Part shown: piece after piece, positions 1-9,523 of the stretch
How the letters are laid out: each line of letters starts with the position of its first letter
How positions within the stretch are numbered: position 1 is the first letter of the stretch
DNA from: Clostridium sp. LS
GTDB taxonomy: Bacteria; Bacillota; Clostridia; Clostridiales; Clostridiaceae
Direction: 5' to 3'
Length of the DNA: 63,981 bases
Assembly: GCF_002760435.1 (NCBI RefSeq)
Contig: NZ_AUUU01000163.1
Span: 1-63,981 of the forward strand
The notes under the pieces: generated by a model
Databases searched by the model: none
What the model was told of the DNA's origin: nothing
What the model saw: the letters and a program-made list of their open reading frames with translations, nothing else
Program-made: the position numbers and the translations under genes

Positions 1-117
1 AATGATTCTGATTTCTGGTTGGGATATATTTAAAAGTATAAGTACAATTTATAGTTAGTTTATCTAAAGTGGGTTATAACATTTACTAATCTTACGCGTT
101 TATCAAAACAAAGAAAT

Positions 118-165
118 AGGTACATGTGTGCTTGCTTCATAGACCTATGAAACACACATGTACCT
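118..165 (-). terminator. Long hairpin terminator after amtB
   Basis: A perfect 13-bp outer inverted repeat (AGGTACATGTGTG at 118-130, its complement at 153-165) encloses a second inverted repeat (TTCATAG at 136-142, CTATGAA at 145-151). On the minus strand it is followed by a T-rich stretch. It lies about 50 bp past the amtB stop, so a terminator for amtB is the simplest reading. The nested dyad is unusually long for this job. Confidence 0.6.
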
Positions 166-215
166 AATTTCGATTAATACACGCTTAAGTGTAGTAAATA
201 TTTATAAATAAATCT

Positions 216-1448
216 TTACATATTTAATCCTGAATAAGCTTCTTCTCCATGAAGTGAAATATCTAATCCTTCTGATTCTTGTTCTGAAGTTGCTCTTAAA
301 TTCATAACTAAGCTCATAACCTTTAATATAATAAATGTTGCAAGAGCAGCATATAATGCTGTTGATAAAGTTGATATTAAATGAACTTTTAATAGAGCGA
401 AATTACCGTATATAGCTCCATCAGCACCTGCTGGATTAATAGCCTTTGATGCAAAAATAGCTGTGGCTATAGATCCCCATATACCTGCTACTCCATGACA
501 TCCAAATGCATCTAAAGCATCATCATATCCTAATCTTTTCTTCATTATAGCTATTGCAAAGAAACTTAATGTTCCTCCAACTAGTCCGATAAATACAGCT
601 GACATTGGGCTTACATATCCCGCACCTTGAGTTATTGCAACTAATCCAGCTATAGCTCCACTGACTGTTCCTAAAGCTGTAGGTTTTTTGTAAATTAGCC
701 ATTCACATGCCACCCATGCAATAGCTCCTGCAGCAGCTGAAGTATTTGTAGTGAAAAATGCATTAACAGCTACATAATTCATAGCAAGTGCGCTTCCTGC
801 ATTAAATCCAAACCATCCAAACCATAATAGTCCACCACCTAATATTGCCATAGGTATATGGTGAGGTTCTGGAACTGCCCTTTTTCTTTTACCAACAACT
901 ATTGCGGCAACTAGTCCAGAAATACCTGAATTAATCTCAACTGGATGTCCACCTGCAAAATCAAGTACACCTAAATTCTTTAACCATCCATTTGCTCCCC
1001 ATACCCAATGTGATATAGGATCGTAAACAAATGTGCTCCATAAAATAATTAATATTATAAAAGCAGGGAAATTCATACGTTCAGCAACTGAACCTGAAAT
1101 AACAGCTGCAGTAATTGCTGAAAACATTAATTGAAATATTACAAATTCTAAATGTGGTATTGTTCCTGCGTAATCTGCGTTAGGAGCCATTCCTATATTT
1201 TTTAGAAAACTCCAGTCTAATCCACCAATTATACCATGTGAATCAGGACCAAAAGCTAAAGTGTAACCAATAAAAATCCACTGTATTGATATAACAATAA
1301 GTGCTGCATAACTATGTACTGTAATACTTAATACATTTTTACTCTTTACCATTCCCCCATAAAATAATGCTAGCCCTGGTACCATTAACATTACTAACGC
1401 TGCAGAGATAATCACAAACCCCATATCTGCTCCGTTTAACAATTCCAT
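216..1448 (-). CDS. amtB: Ammonium transporter AmtB
   Basis: Integral membrane ammonium channel of the Amt/Mep/Rh family, 410 residues with about 11 hydrophobic segments. It imports ammonium for glutamine synthesis when nitrogen is poor. The conserved porter segments are visible: VLDFAGGHP near residue 163 and GCHGVAGIWG near 318. The second pore histidine (H318) is present, but the position that normally holds the first twin histidine is Glu171 (HPVEIN instead of the usual VVHI). The start is set by AAGGGGGA 7-8 nt upstream. No glnK (PII) gene is adjacent, which is less usual for bacterial amtB. A structured leader precedes it. Confidence 0.95.
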   Translation of the reverse strand: MELLNGADMGFVIISAALVMLMVPGLALFYGGMVKSKNVLSITVHSYAALIVISIQWIFIGYTLAFGPDSHGIIGGLDWSFLKNIGMAPNADYAGTIPHLEFVIFQLMFSAITAAVISGSVAERMNFPAFIILIILWSTFVYDPISHWVWGANGWLKNLGVLDFAGGHPVEINSGISGLVAAIVVGKRKRAVPEPHHIPMAILGGGLLWFGWFGFNAGSALAMNYVAVNAFFTTNTSAAAGAIAWVACEWLIYKKPTALGTVSGAIAGLVAITQGAGYVSPMSAVFIGLVGGTLSFFAIAIMKKRLGYDDALDAFGCHGVAGIWGSIATAIFASKAINPAGADGAIYGNFALLKVHLISTLSTALYAALATFIILKVMSLVMNLRATSEQESEGLDISLHGEEAYSGLNM

Positions 1449-1518
1449 TTTCTATTCCCCCTTGAATAATTATTAAGTTTTTAATTATTAGTTGTACTTA
1501 AAATTTATATATATATAC

Positions 1519-1589
1519 AAAAAAGACGTCATCACCCCATAAAGGTATACCTGCCATAGATATATCTTTCCCTCTGAAATGAAAACGCC
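1519..1589 (-). promoter_or_regulatory. Structured terminator-like leader (attenuator) of amtB
   Basis: On the minus strand, 1589 to 1525 folds into one long interrupted helix. GGCGUU pairs with GACGUC and UCAUUUC with GGGGUGA. AAAG-A-UAUAUCU pairs with AGGUAUA-C-CUUU around the loop AUGGC. The base of the helix is followed directly by six U (1524-1519). This is an intrinsic-terminator layout placed inside the 5' leader, about 70 nt before the amtB start, so transcription attenuation is inferred. The A..G pattern in the apical loop recalls RNAs bound by ANTAR antiterminators that control nitrogen genes, but an ANTAR link is only a hypothesis. Confidence 0.6.
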
Positions 1590-1627
1590 ATTGTTCTCTA
1601 AATATTTAATTTATTACTACTTTTATT

Positions 1628-1656
1628 AGTTTACTATCACAAGTTTTACATGTCAA
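1628..1656 (-). promoter_or_regulatory. Probable sigma-A promoter of amtB
   Basis: On the minus strand TTGACA (1656-1651), a 17-nt spacer and TAAACT (1633-1628) form a promoter with a consensus -35 and a two-mismatch -10. It lies about 40 nt upstream of the leader hairpin, so the predicted 5' untranslated leader is roughly 170 nt. Confidence 0.55.
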
Positions 1657-1720
1657 TATAAAAATGAAAAATATTTTACATTTTTATAATTATCAATGTT
1701 TCTTTGTGAATAAAAGCCAA

Positions 1721-1757
1721 AAAGCCTTCTATTTCTTTAAGTAAAATAAAAGGCTTT
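1721..1757 (-). terminator. Terminator after the DUF4261 gene
   Basis: Inverted repeat AAAGCCTTCTATTT / AAATAAAAGGCTTT with an 8-9 nt loop. On the minus strand it is followed by a T-rich tract, and it sits about 40 bp past the stop of the DUF4261 gene. Confidence 0.75.
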
Positions 1758-1797
1758 CTAGTCAACTATTAAATTAGCAGCATATTCTGTAAATATT

Positions 1798-2664
1798 CTA
1801 TCTTCGACTTCCGCCTGAATATTCGTTTCCTGGATTTATATCTAAAACTACGCGTTCAGGCTTAGCAATTGAGACTTCATGTCTGCACTTCCATATATCA
1901 TCCTCATTAATTCCTTCTACAGTTTCCAAAGTATCTGCAGCATCCTGATTGTCAAAAATATAATATCCATAAGAATATAAAAGATCTGATATATGGTTAG
2001 GATCTAAATTTTTAAAATGACATTGCAAATCGCATAATCCTACTGCTGAAAGCCCTAGCGTGTCCATAATGTATTCATTTTTTACACCTTCAACTTTAAA
2101 TAATCTTACATTTAATATGCCAAATAACATATCATAATCATCATTTAATGGATTATTCTCTAAATAATCTTCTCTGCTTATTACTTGTTCTGTAAGAGGA
2201 AAATGAATCCCTTCACACTGCATTACTTCAACTATGCCATAAAGAGCTTTTTGGAAAAGTTCTACCCTTTTAGTATAATCTAAACCAATAGCCATTATAT
2301 CAGTTACTAAAACTCTATATTTGCACTGTTCAATTGATTCTCTGTTAGCAAAATTTCCTGATTGCCCCAAAGAATTTTTTAATTTCTCCTGATCTGGTCT
2401 GTCATAAATGACACTGATAATTATAGAAACAGGAACGCTAACATTTTTGTACTCTAAAATGTGATCCATAAATGCAAAGGTTGTATTATTGTCTTTATTA
2501 CCTGCTAATTCAACATTTCCACAATATTTTTTAATGTTTGCTAATAATGCACTTTCTAATATTACTGGTTTTTCTTTCATATAAAGTTCAACACTAAATG
2601 TTTCTGCAAAAACATCAGGTCCATTCACTAACTTATCTTTATTAATTTCTTTATATTTCTTCAT
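1798..2664 (-). CDS. DUF4261 domain-containing protein
   Basis: Soluble 288-residue protein with no signal peptide or membrane segment. The C-terminal half carries the DUF4261 signature: a GLSAVGLCDLQCHFKNLDPN segment followed by a tyrosine-rich YSYGYYIFDN stretch. The family is widespread in Bacillota and has no established function. It has its own ribosome site (AAGAAGG) and its own terminator, so it is probably monocistronic. The stretch 2665-2744 upstream is short and AT-rich and ends at the terminator of the large vWA operon. Confidence 0.8.
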   Translation of the reverse strand: MKKYKEINKDKLVNGPDVFAETFSVELYMKEKPVILESALLANIKKYCGNVELAGNKDNNTTFAFMDHILEYKNVSVPVSIIISVIYDRPDQEKLKNSLGQSGNFANRESIEQCKYRVLVTDIMAIGLDYTKRVELFQKALYGIVEVMQCEGIHFPLTEQVISREDYLENNPLNDDYDMLFGILNVRLFKVEGVKNEYIMDTLGLSAVGLCDLQCHFKNLDPNHISDLLYSYGYYIFDNQDAADTLETVEGINEDDIWKCRHEVSIAKPERVVLDINPGNEYSGGSRR

Positions 2665-2744
2665 AATGCATAACCTTCTTTCTATGTAATATATTTTTTA
2701 TTTCTATTATTAGGAAATAATTTTATTTCACTATTATAATGAAA

Positions 2745-2783
2745 AAAGCCGCCTCAAAATTTTATAAATTTTGAGACAGCTTT
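2745..2783 (-). terminator. Terminator of the vWA/MoxR operon
   Basis: Strong hairpin (CTCAAAATTT / AAATTTTGAG, extended by GC pairs) followed on the minus strand by six T. It lies about 165 bp past the last vWA gene and closes the eight-gene operon. Confidence 0.85.
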
Positions 2784-2948
2784 GTCTGTTTAAATATTAC
2801 CATAATTATAACATAATAAATTAAATTTTAATAGATATTTATTAAATTACACATATAAAAAATAGACTAACTATGCACTCACACTGGTCTATTATTTTTT
2901 GAACCTGTCATTCCCCTTTTTGTTAATTCTTCTTCCTATATTTATTTC

Positions 2949-5762
2949 TTAATCTTCACGTTTTTTCTTACTTTTTAGCAAAGCAGACGTATCTAATGCT
3001 TGTGGTTTATTTTTGTTTTTATGACTCTTCAATATAGTTGCCTTTTCTTCACTTTTAGCAGACTTTAGCTTATCAGTAAAATTCCCCTTTTCTTCTTCAG
3101 TATAATTCTCTGTATTAGACTGTTTAGTATCTCTATTCCTAATTTCTTTTTTCTTGATTAAAAACTCAATATTTTTTCTAAAAACTTTCCCTGCAAATAT
3201 ATTCATAAATCTAATCAAATATTTTGAAAAATCTAGATTTAACCTCCTATATGCTACCTCTAAAAGAAATAATAAGATAGCTGCAATTAATGTAGGTTCT
3301 GTTAAATTCATTGCTTTATATGCACTTTTAAGTTCACCTTTAAATACATCCTTAGGTTTATTGATAAAACTTCCTTTTACTTCCTCTATTAGCGTATCTA
3401 TTTTCCCGCTATTCTTATTAAACTTATATTCATCAGAGTATTCAAAGGAAAAAGCTCCATTATAATTATTTAATACTTGCCCATTATTCTCTTCCCTTAT
3501 ATTAAAAGTATAAAAACCCAATTCATCTAATTTAACTCTTCCTACAAATTTCCCTGGCTCTTCTTGAGTTAATTCTAATTCTCCACTGTTTCCTTTTTCG
3601 TTATTATATACTCCCTTTATTTTAGATCCATCTTTAACAGAATCACTATAAAATTCTACAACTGCTTCATTTCCACTTTGAGTTATAGATAATTTTCCTG
3701 CATCATTAAGATCCGGAATTGTCCAATAGATAGCATTTTTAATTAGTTGGGCACCCTTATTCCAGGTTAAGAAATTTTTACTCCATTCTCCATTTATGTC
3801 TGATGTCCAACTCACAGTCTTACCTAGCCCATATTGATTTGCTGCAAGAATTGGTTCGTCGTGACTTGAAGATAAAATTTCTATTGCCTTATCCTTCATA
3901 GAGGTACCTACATACCCTAGTAAGGTTGGTAATGAGTTATCAACTAACACTCCATTTAGAATCTCATGATTACTTGAAACTTTAGGAGTAAATTCTTCAT
4001 TTATAATATAGGTTCCACTTGACAATAGTACTTCTTTAGCAAAGATTCTAGGAATATCAGTATATTTATCGCTATGATAAGTTCTTCCTTTTCCCATTTC
4101 AGCCAATTTCCCAAGTAATTGGCCATCCGCATCTTCTCCTACTGATACAGTAGATAATGTTATTCCTGCATCATTCATTTTTCCAATCAATTCTTGATAA
4201 TTACTTACTCCAAAGCTATCTTGTCCATCTGTTAAAAGTATAATATGTTTAATTTTAGCCTTACTTTCAACTTGTGACTTATAGGCTTCTTCTAATGCAG
4301 GATAAATTGAAGTTCCTCCACCACCAGAAATTCCAGCAATCATTCCTTTTATCTTTTCTTTATCTTGTACTTTTTGTCTTTCAACTACTTCCTGGTAACT
4401 ATCATCAAAGGCAATTACATTTATTTCATCAGTATCTCGTAAATTATTTAGTGAATTCATTGCAGCTTCTTTTGCTAAAGTAAGCTTACTAACACTACCT
4501 CCATCTGACATACTTCCAGACTTATCTATCACTAAACTTATGCTTATTTGAGGTACTTCATTTTTTCCCTTCTTATCCATATTTACTGGCAGTATTTTCT
4601 CTAAGGCGGTATCCTTATATCCACCTAAGGCATAAGAATTATCGCCTCCAAAAGTAACTACTCCACCACCATAATCTTTAACATAAGATTCTATATTATC
4701 CATAAAACCTTTATTTAAATCATCTGCATGAACATTGGCGAGGACTATAGTTTTATATGCTAAAAGTTCATTTAAGGTTGAAGGTGCCCCCGTTGCTAAT
4801 CTTACATTGTATTCACTATTAGCTGCCCTTAGAGTTTCAACAATTCCAGCACTGTCCCCTGTTTTTCCTTCAAGAACTAATATATTAGGTTTCGATACTA
4901 CATTAGTAAAGCAGCTATATTCATTGTTACTTTTATTACTATCCTTTTCCGGATCAATTACAACTCTATAAGATTTAAAACCACCGCTTGTTTGAACATC
5001 TTTAAAAGCAAAAGTATTGCTTCCCTTTTGTAATTCAACTTGCTGCTCACCTTTTTTATCTCTGCCAGAAAATAGAGTTAACTTTGCTTTAGTTTGAACA
5101 TTTGATTCAATCTTTGTAATTACTGAAAATTCTTCTCCAATAGAAATATTATCTGGAACTTTAACATCCTCTACATATGCCTCATCACCAAGTGCATTAT
5201 CAACTTTATACACCTTTAAATCAATGTTCTCTTTCTTTATTAGAGGTACGGTCTTTAATATATCACCCTGGTTTTCTTCTCCATCAGTAATAAGTACAAT
5301 TCTCTTTGCTGCACCTTTTTCAAATAAACCTAATGAACTATTTACTGCCTCTTCTATGTTAGTAGAATTTATTATTGGCGCTGACTTTATTTGTTTATAT
5401 TCTTTACTAGTATCCATGAACTTATCAACTGAAGCATTATCACCAAAAACAATCACTCCTGCCTTATTGTTTTTAGGCATTTCTTTTAATGCATTATCAA
5501 TGAATTTAACTCCTTCTGCCTTGAAGCCGCTCATGCTGTCTGAAACATCTAGTAAAAATACCGTTGATATATTTTCGCCTTTTAAATTAATGGTTATATC
5601 TGAAATACCTATGACTATGAGCATTAAAATAGTTATTCTGCTAATTAGTATTAATTTATCTTTTCTAACCAATCCTTTTAGCTTTTTCAAAGTTAAATAC
5701 ATGAATAATAAAATTATTGGTATTAGAATTAATGCATATATCCTTGTAACTTCTATTCCCAT
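2949..5762 (-). CDS. Membrane protein with two vWA domains and a GATase-like domain
   Basis: 937 residues. Two N-terminal membrane segments (about 7-24 and 37-56) are followed by a von Willebrand A domain with an intact metal-binding motif (D72-x-S74-x-S76) and a beta-rich region. Next comes a class-I glutamine-amidotransferase-like domain (about 292-395), which is probably non-catalytic because no Cys nucleophile elbow is visible. A second vWA domain follows (D413-x-S415-x-S417). A last membrane segment lies near 815-835, with a charged tail. Most of the protein should face outside the membrane. It is the last gene of the operon, 10 bp after the next vWA gene. A role in MoxR-assisted assembly or quality control of an envelope complex is inferred. 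Confidence 0.8.
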   Translation of the reverse strand: MGIEVTRIYALILIPIILLFMYLTLKKLKGLVRKDKLILISRITILMLIVIGISDITINLKGENISTVFLLDVSDSMSGFKAEGVKFIDNALKEMPKNNKAGVIVFGDNASVDKFMDTSKEYKQIKSAPIINSTNIEEAVNSSLGLFEKGAAKRIVLITDGEENQGDILKTVPLIKKENIDLKVYKVDNALGDEAYVEDVKVPDNISIGEEFSVITKIESNVQTKAKLTLFSGRDKKGEQQVELQKGSNTFAFKDVQTSGGFKSYRVVIDPEKDSNKSNNEYSCFTNVVSKPNILVLEGKTGDSAGIVETLRAANSEYNVRLATGAPSTLNELLAYKTIVLANVHADDLNKGFMDNIESYVKDYGGGVVTFGGDNSYALGGYKDTALEKILPVNMDKKGKNEVPQISISLVIDKSGSMSDGGSVSKLTLAKEAAMNSLNNLRDTDEINVIAFDDSYQEVVERQKVQDKEKIKGMIAGISGGGGTSIYPALEEAYKSQVESKAKIKHIILLTDGQDSFGVSNYQELIGKMNDAGITLSTVSVGEDADGQLLGKLAEMGKGRTYHSDKYTDIPRIFAKEVLLSSGTYIINEEFTPKVSSNHEILNGVLVDNSLPTLLGYVGTSMKDKAIEILSSSHDEPILAANQYGLGKTVSWTSDINGEWSKNFLTWNKGAQLIKNAIYWTIPDLNDAGKLSITQSGNEAVVEFYSDSVKDGSKIKGVYNNEKGNSGELELTQEEPGKFVGRVKLDELGFYTFNIREENNGQVLNNYNGAFSFEYSDEYKFNKNSGKIDTLIEEVKGSFINKPKDVFKGELKSAYKAMNLTEPTLIAAILLFLLEVAYRRLNLDFSKYLIRFMNIFAGKVFRKNIEFLIKKKEIRNRDTKQSNTENYTEEEKGNFTDKLKSAKSEEKATILKSHKNKNKPQALDTSALLKSKKKRED

Positions 5763-5772
5763 AAGCTCACAC

Positions 5773-7545
5773 CTAATTTCCTTTTAAGTATAATATCCAT
5801 TCTGCTAAAAGGCCTGCTATTGCTAACATTAACAATAATGGAACTAAACTTAAACCTTTCTTTAAAATCTTAACTTGAGATTTTAAATTATCCTCTTCAC
5901 CTATTTTCTCTTCACTTAAATTACTTTCTTCATCTGCCGGAAAATTAATAGAAAACATTTCTTCACTTTTTTTATTTTCATCAGATTCTTCCTCAACCTT
6001 ATAAAGACCTAATTCAGAGATGCTATTATATCTTGAACCTTGAGTTACCCCCGTATAATTTTTATTTGGTGCTTTAACTCTAAGGCTTTTTCCAAGAGGA
6101 GTTCCTTTAATTATTATTTCATCTCCTGCCTTGTAGTTGTTCTTATATAGTATTCCAGATTTAATTAATTTTTCTCCAAGTTCATAAATCATAATAGGAA
6201 ATTCTTTTTTCAGAGCTAAGTCACTATTATGGATGTCAAAGCCTAGTGCTCCAATACTTCTTCCATCTACTTCACCTAAAAAACCAATTGTGTTTTCTCC
6301 AACTTTTAAGAAGGCTTTTCCAAAGTACGGTACCTCTATATTCTTATAATTTGATAGAGTGAACTTGATATCTTTTGTATATTTAGATAGCTCTTCCTCG
6401 ACTCCTGTAGCCTGTCCACCATCTTCCTTATCTTCTACTTTAAAAAATTCATTTGATGTAGGATTTATAAACAAAATACTGCCACCTTTTGGCATTACTT
6501 TTGGCATTACATTATCAAAGACATATAAATCATAATCATCTTCTGCAATATTATCCACACTATTTGTTTTATATAAATCAACATTTTCTATATTACTGAG
6601 ACTTTTTTCTAAGAAGACATTTTTATCAGTTACAAGTAATACCTTTTTACCTTTATTGCTGCTAACTACATCGTAATAAGTATTATCCCCTGCTATTAAA
6701 TCTTTTTTCGATAATTCTCCCTTTAAATAATCTCCTTTAAAATCCTCAATTTCAAAATTTAAGGTTTGGCTTGTTCCTTTAGGTAACTCTAAAGACTCTA
6801 CCTTTACCAGTTCTTCTCCATTATATAGTGAAAAATCACCACTATAATCACTATTTCCTGTATTTTTCACCGTTGCTATAACCTTCATTTTGTTATCTGA
6901 GAACTTATGTGACAAATTAGTTATAGCTGCATTTTCCCCGCTATTAGCTAGTGAAATTGCCTTTCCATTAATATCTCCCAAATCAACATTTTTATCACTT
7001 ACAATTAAAACTTCATACTCTTCTAATCCTTCTGTCAAAGATCTAACATATGATAAAACGCTATTTATATCGCCTTTTCCATAAGTTTGATTGACTTCAT
7101 TAATATTATTTTTTGCTTCTATATTAGAGTTTCCATTAAAAGCTATTATATAGTTATTAGTACTTTCTTTTATTGATTTTATATATTCCTCAGCTACTTC
7201 TTTGCCTTTATCAAGCCTAGTTTTATCTCCTTCATATAAAGTACTCATACTTGCTGTTGCATCCATTACTATTATTATATTTTTGTAAGTTTTCCCGCCA
7301 AATCTTAAAAATGGACCTAGTAATGCAAATATGATTAGCAATATTATTAGAATTTGAAGTATCATCATTATATTTACCTTAAGCTTTTCCCATGGTGTAT
7401 TAGCTTGCGTATTTCTATATGCTTCCTTCCACAATAATGATGATGATACTTTTCTTTCCCTATACTTTCTTTTTAATATGTAGAGTAAGACTACTAAAGG
7501 AATTGTTATTAGCAAAACTAATGGCCAAAGACTTCCTATTCCCAT
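5773..7545 (-). CDS. BatA-like membrane protein with vWA domain
   Basis: 590 residues with an N-terminal BatA/aerotolerance-type region: two membrane segments (about 6-23 and 57-80), then a vWA domain starting VMDATASMST. The metal site reads D95-x-T97-x-S99, with Thr in place of the first Ser. Thr keeps a hydroxyl and may still coordinate the metal. A beta-rich middle and a C-terminal membrane helix (about 565-585) follow. It lies 25 bp after the DUF58 gene. The DUF58-MoxR-BatA grouping is known from many bacteria, but its client is unknown here. Confidence 0.8.
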   Translation of the reverse strand: MGIGSLWPLVLLITIPLVVLLYILKRKYRERKVSSSLLWKEAYRNTQANTPWEKLKVNIMMILQILIILLIIFALLGPFLRFGGKTYKNIIIVMDATASMSTLYEGDKTRLDKGKEVAEEYIKSIKESTNNYIIAFNGNSNIEAKNNINEVNQTYGKGDINSVLSYVRSLTEGLEEYEVLIVSDKNVDLGDINGKAISLANSGENAAITNLSHKFSDNKMKVIATVKNTGNSDYSGDFSLYNGEELVKVESLELPKGTSQTLNFEIEDFKGDYLKGELSKKDLIAGDNTYYDVVSSNKGKKVLLVTDKNVFLEKSLSNIENVDLYKTNSVDNIAEDDYDLYVFDNVMPKVMPKGGSILFINPTSNEFFKVEDKEDGGQATGVEEELSKYTKDIKFTLSNYKNIEVPYFGKAFLKVGENTIGFLGEVDGRSIGALGFDIHNSDLALKKEFPIMIYELGEKLIKSGILYKNNYKAGDEIIIKGTPLGKSLRVKAPNKNYTGVTQGSRYNSISELGLYKVEEESDENKKSEEMFSINFPADEESNLSEEKIGEEDNLKSQVKILKKGLSLVPLLLMLAIAGLLAEWILYLKGN

Positions 7546-7570
7546 TTCTATTCCTCCTAATAAGGCACAA

Positions 7571-8455
7571 TCAAAAAATTACTCTTTTCTTTCCAAAATC
7601 ATTTAATATTATTTCTTCTAAACCCTTATTTGAATTTACACTAATTAATGTCCCACCATATTTGACAGCTAAATCTCCTAATTTCTTATTAAAATCTTTT
7701 AAGGCCTTCTTGTATGCTTCAATAAGTTTATAATTAAGATTCAATTTTATCTTTTCACCTGTCTCTGAATCAACTAATGTAACCTCTTCCTCAATAGATG
7801 GATTTATTTCTTCTTCCGCTAAAATCTGAACTAAAACAATCTGCTGCTTTTTATAAGCTAGATATTTTAATCCTTTCTCTATAGAATCTAACCCTTCATT
7901 ATTAAAAAAATCTGAAAATATAATGCTTACACCTTTATTGTTTAACTTTCTTTTTACTATGGCCTCCGAAAGTTTTGTAGTACCATTAAACTCTATGCTT
8001 TCAAGTTCTTTTAAAATCATTTGAAAGCCCTTTTTCCCAGTTCCTCCTCTTAAAAGCGAAAGGTTTTCTTCATCTGCCACATTAATATAAACTCTATCTA
8101 AATTATTCAAAGCAATATAACTTAGGGCACCAATAATTTGCAGTGCTTTATTTCTTTTATTGAATTGTCCGAAATCCATGGATTTGCTTTTATCCAAAAA
8201 GAAATTAAAAACTCCTTCTCTTTCTTCCATAAAAACCTTGATAAATAATTTATCTAATCTCCCATAGGCATTCCAATCAACTCTTCTGAAATCATCCCCT
8301 GGAACGTATTCCCTAAAATCCGAAAACTCCACAGACGCTCCCTTGGCTTTTGATTTTCTTCCTCCTTGTGCACCATTGGACAATCTCAAATTAATATTTA
8401 AGTTTATTTTGTTTAACTTTCTAAAGAAATCCTCATTAAAAATTCTTTCTTCCAT
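7571..8455 (-). CDS. DUF58 domain-containing protein
   Basis: 294-residue soluble protein. The DUF58 core is plain: EFSDFREYVPGDDFRRVDWN near residue 45, then a vWA-like strand with FLDKSKSMDFG. It lies 5 bp downstream of the MoxR ATPase gene, the standard partner of DUF58 proteins. The pair is thought to act like a chaperone or metal-insertion machine on vWA-containing targets. The start ATG follows AAGGGT. Confidence 0.88.
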   Translation of the reverse strand: MEERIFNEDFFRKLNKINLNINLRLSNGAQGGRKSKAKGASVEFSDFREYVPGDDFRRVDWNAYGRLDKLFIKVFMEEREGVFNFFLDKSKSMDFGQFNKRNKALQIIGALSYIALNNLDRVYINVADEENLSLLRGGTGKKGFQMILKELESIEFNGTTKLSEAIVKRKLNNKGVSIIFSDFFNNEGLDSIEKGLKYLAYKKQQIVLVQILAEEEINPSIEEEVTLVDSETGEKIKLNLNYKLIEAYKKALKDFNKKLGDLAVKYGGTLISVNSNKGLEEIILNDFGKKRVIF

Positions 8456-8460
8456 TACCC

Positions 8461-9444
8461 TTACACAACCTTTAAATCTTCAAGAATTTTATCTATTATA
8501 AACTCCTCTGTTATGCCTTCAGTCATTCCTTCAAAATTCAAAATAATTCTATGTCTTAACACTGGATAAGCAATGGCTTTAATATCATCAAAGGATACAT
8601 TAAATCTGCCTTCCATTATGGCTTTAACTTTTGCTCCGCTAAATAATCCTTGAGCTGCCCTTGGACTGGCACCTGCTTCTACATACTTTTTGACAAGAGC
8701 GTGTCCTTCCTCAATTTCTGGATGCGTAGCAAGAATTGCTTTTAGTGCATATTCCTTAACTGGGCTTGCCATTGGAACTTCTGAAATTATCTTTCTAATT
8801 TTTAAAATTTCTTTATCATTTAAAATGCTTTCTAATTCCATGGCTTCATTAGATAAAGTCAAATCCATTATTTTCATAAGCTCATCTAACTTAGGGAAAT
8901 CTACCTTTAACTTAAACTGAAATCTATCAAGCTGTGCTTCAGGAAGAGGATACGTTCCCTCTTGTTCTATTGGATTTTGAGTTGCAAGAACCATAAAAGG
9001 CTTTGGTAATTCATAAGTTACCTTTCCAACAGTTACTGACTTTTCTCCCATTGCTTCTAATAAAGCAGATTGAGTCTTAGGGGTTGCTCTATTAATTTCA
9101 TCAGCAAGAAGCAAATTAGTAAATACAGGTCCTTTTTCGAACTGGAACTTAGTTGAATCATTTTCTTTAATTATTAGATTTGTTCCAACTACATCGGCCG
9201 GCATTAAATCTGGTGTAAATTGAATTCTAGAAAAGCCAAGATTTAAAACCTTTCCTATAGTTTTAACCAGCTGTGTTTTTCCAAGGCCTGGCATACCTTC
9301 TAACAAAACATTTCCTCCTGAAAAAATAGCTATTAAAACGTCTCTAACTATTTCCTCTTGTCCTATAATGCCTTTTGCTATTTCTTTTCTGCATCTTTCT
9401 AACTTCTCTAATACATCACTTATTAATTCTTCATTTATATCCAT
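8461..9444 (-). CDS. MoxR-family AAA+ ATPase
   Basis: 327 residues. Walker A is GMPGLGKTQL (about 54-63), Walker B is LLLADEINRA (about 115), and sensor 1 is the ATQNP motif. The C-terminal lid is of the AAA_lid_2 type. MoxR ATPases assemble into rings and work with vWA/DUF58 proteins encoded beside them, as here. They act in the cytoplasm on membrane-linked partners. Confidence 0.93.
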   Translation of the reverse strand: MDINEELISDVLEKLERCRKEIAKGIIGQEEIVRDVLIAIFSGGNVLLEGMPGLGKTQLVKTIGKVLNLGFSRIQFTPDLMPADVVGTNLIIKENDSTKFQFEKGPVFTNLLLADEINRATPKTQSALLEAMGEKSVTVGKVTYELPKPFMVLATQNPIEQEGTYPLPEAQLDRFQFKLKVDFPKLDELMKIMDLTLSNEAMELESILNDKEILKIRKIISEVPMASPVKEYALKAILATHPEIEEGHALVKKYVEAGASPRAAQGLFSGAKVKAIMEGRFNVSFDDIKAIAYPVLRHRIILNFEGMTEGITEEFIIDKILEDLKVV

Positions 9445-9523
9445 TATTCATTTAGCAAGAATACACATTTTACAGTAAATCCTTACTAAAGGCACCACCC
9501 TTCAATATAAAATTCTCAGTATT

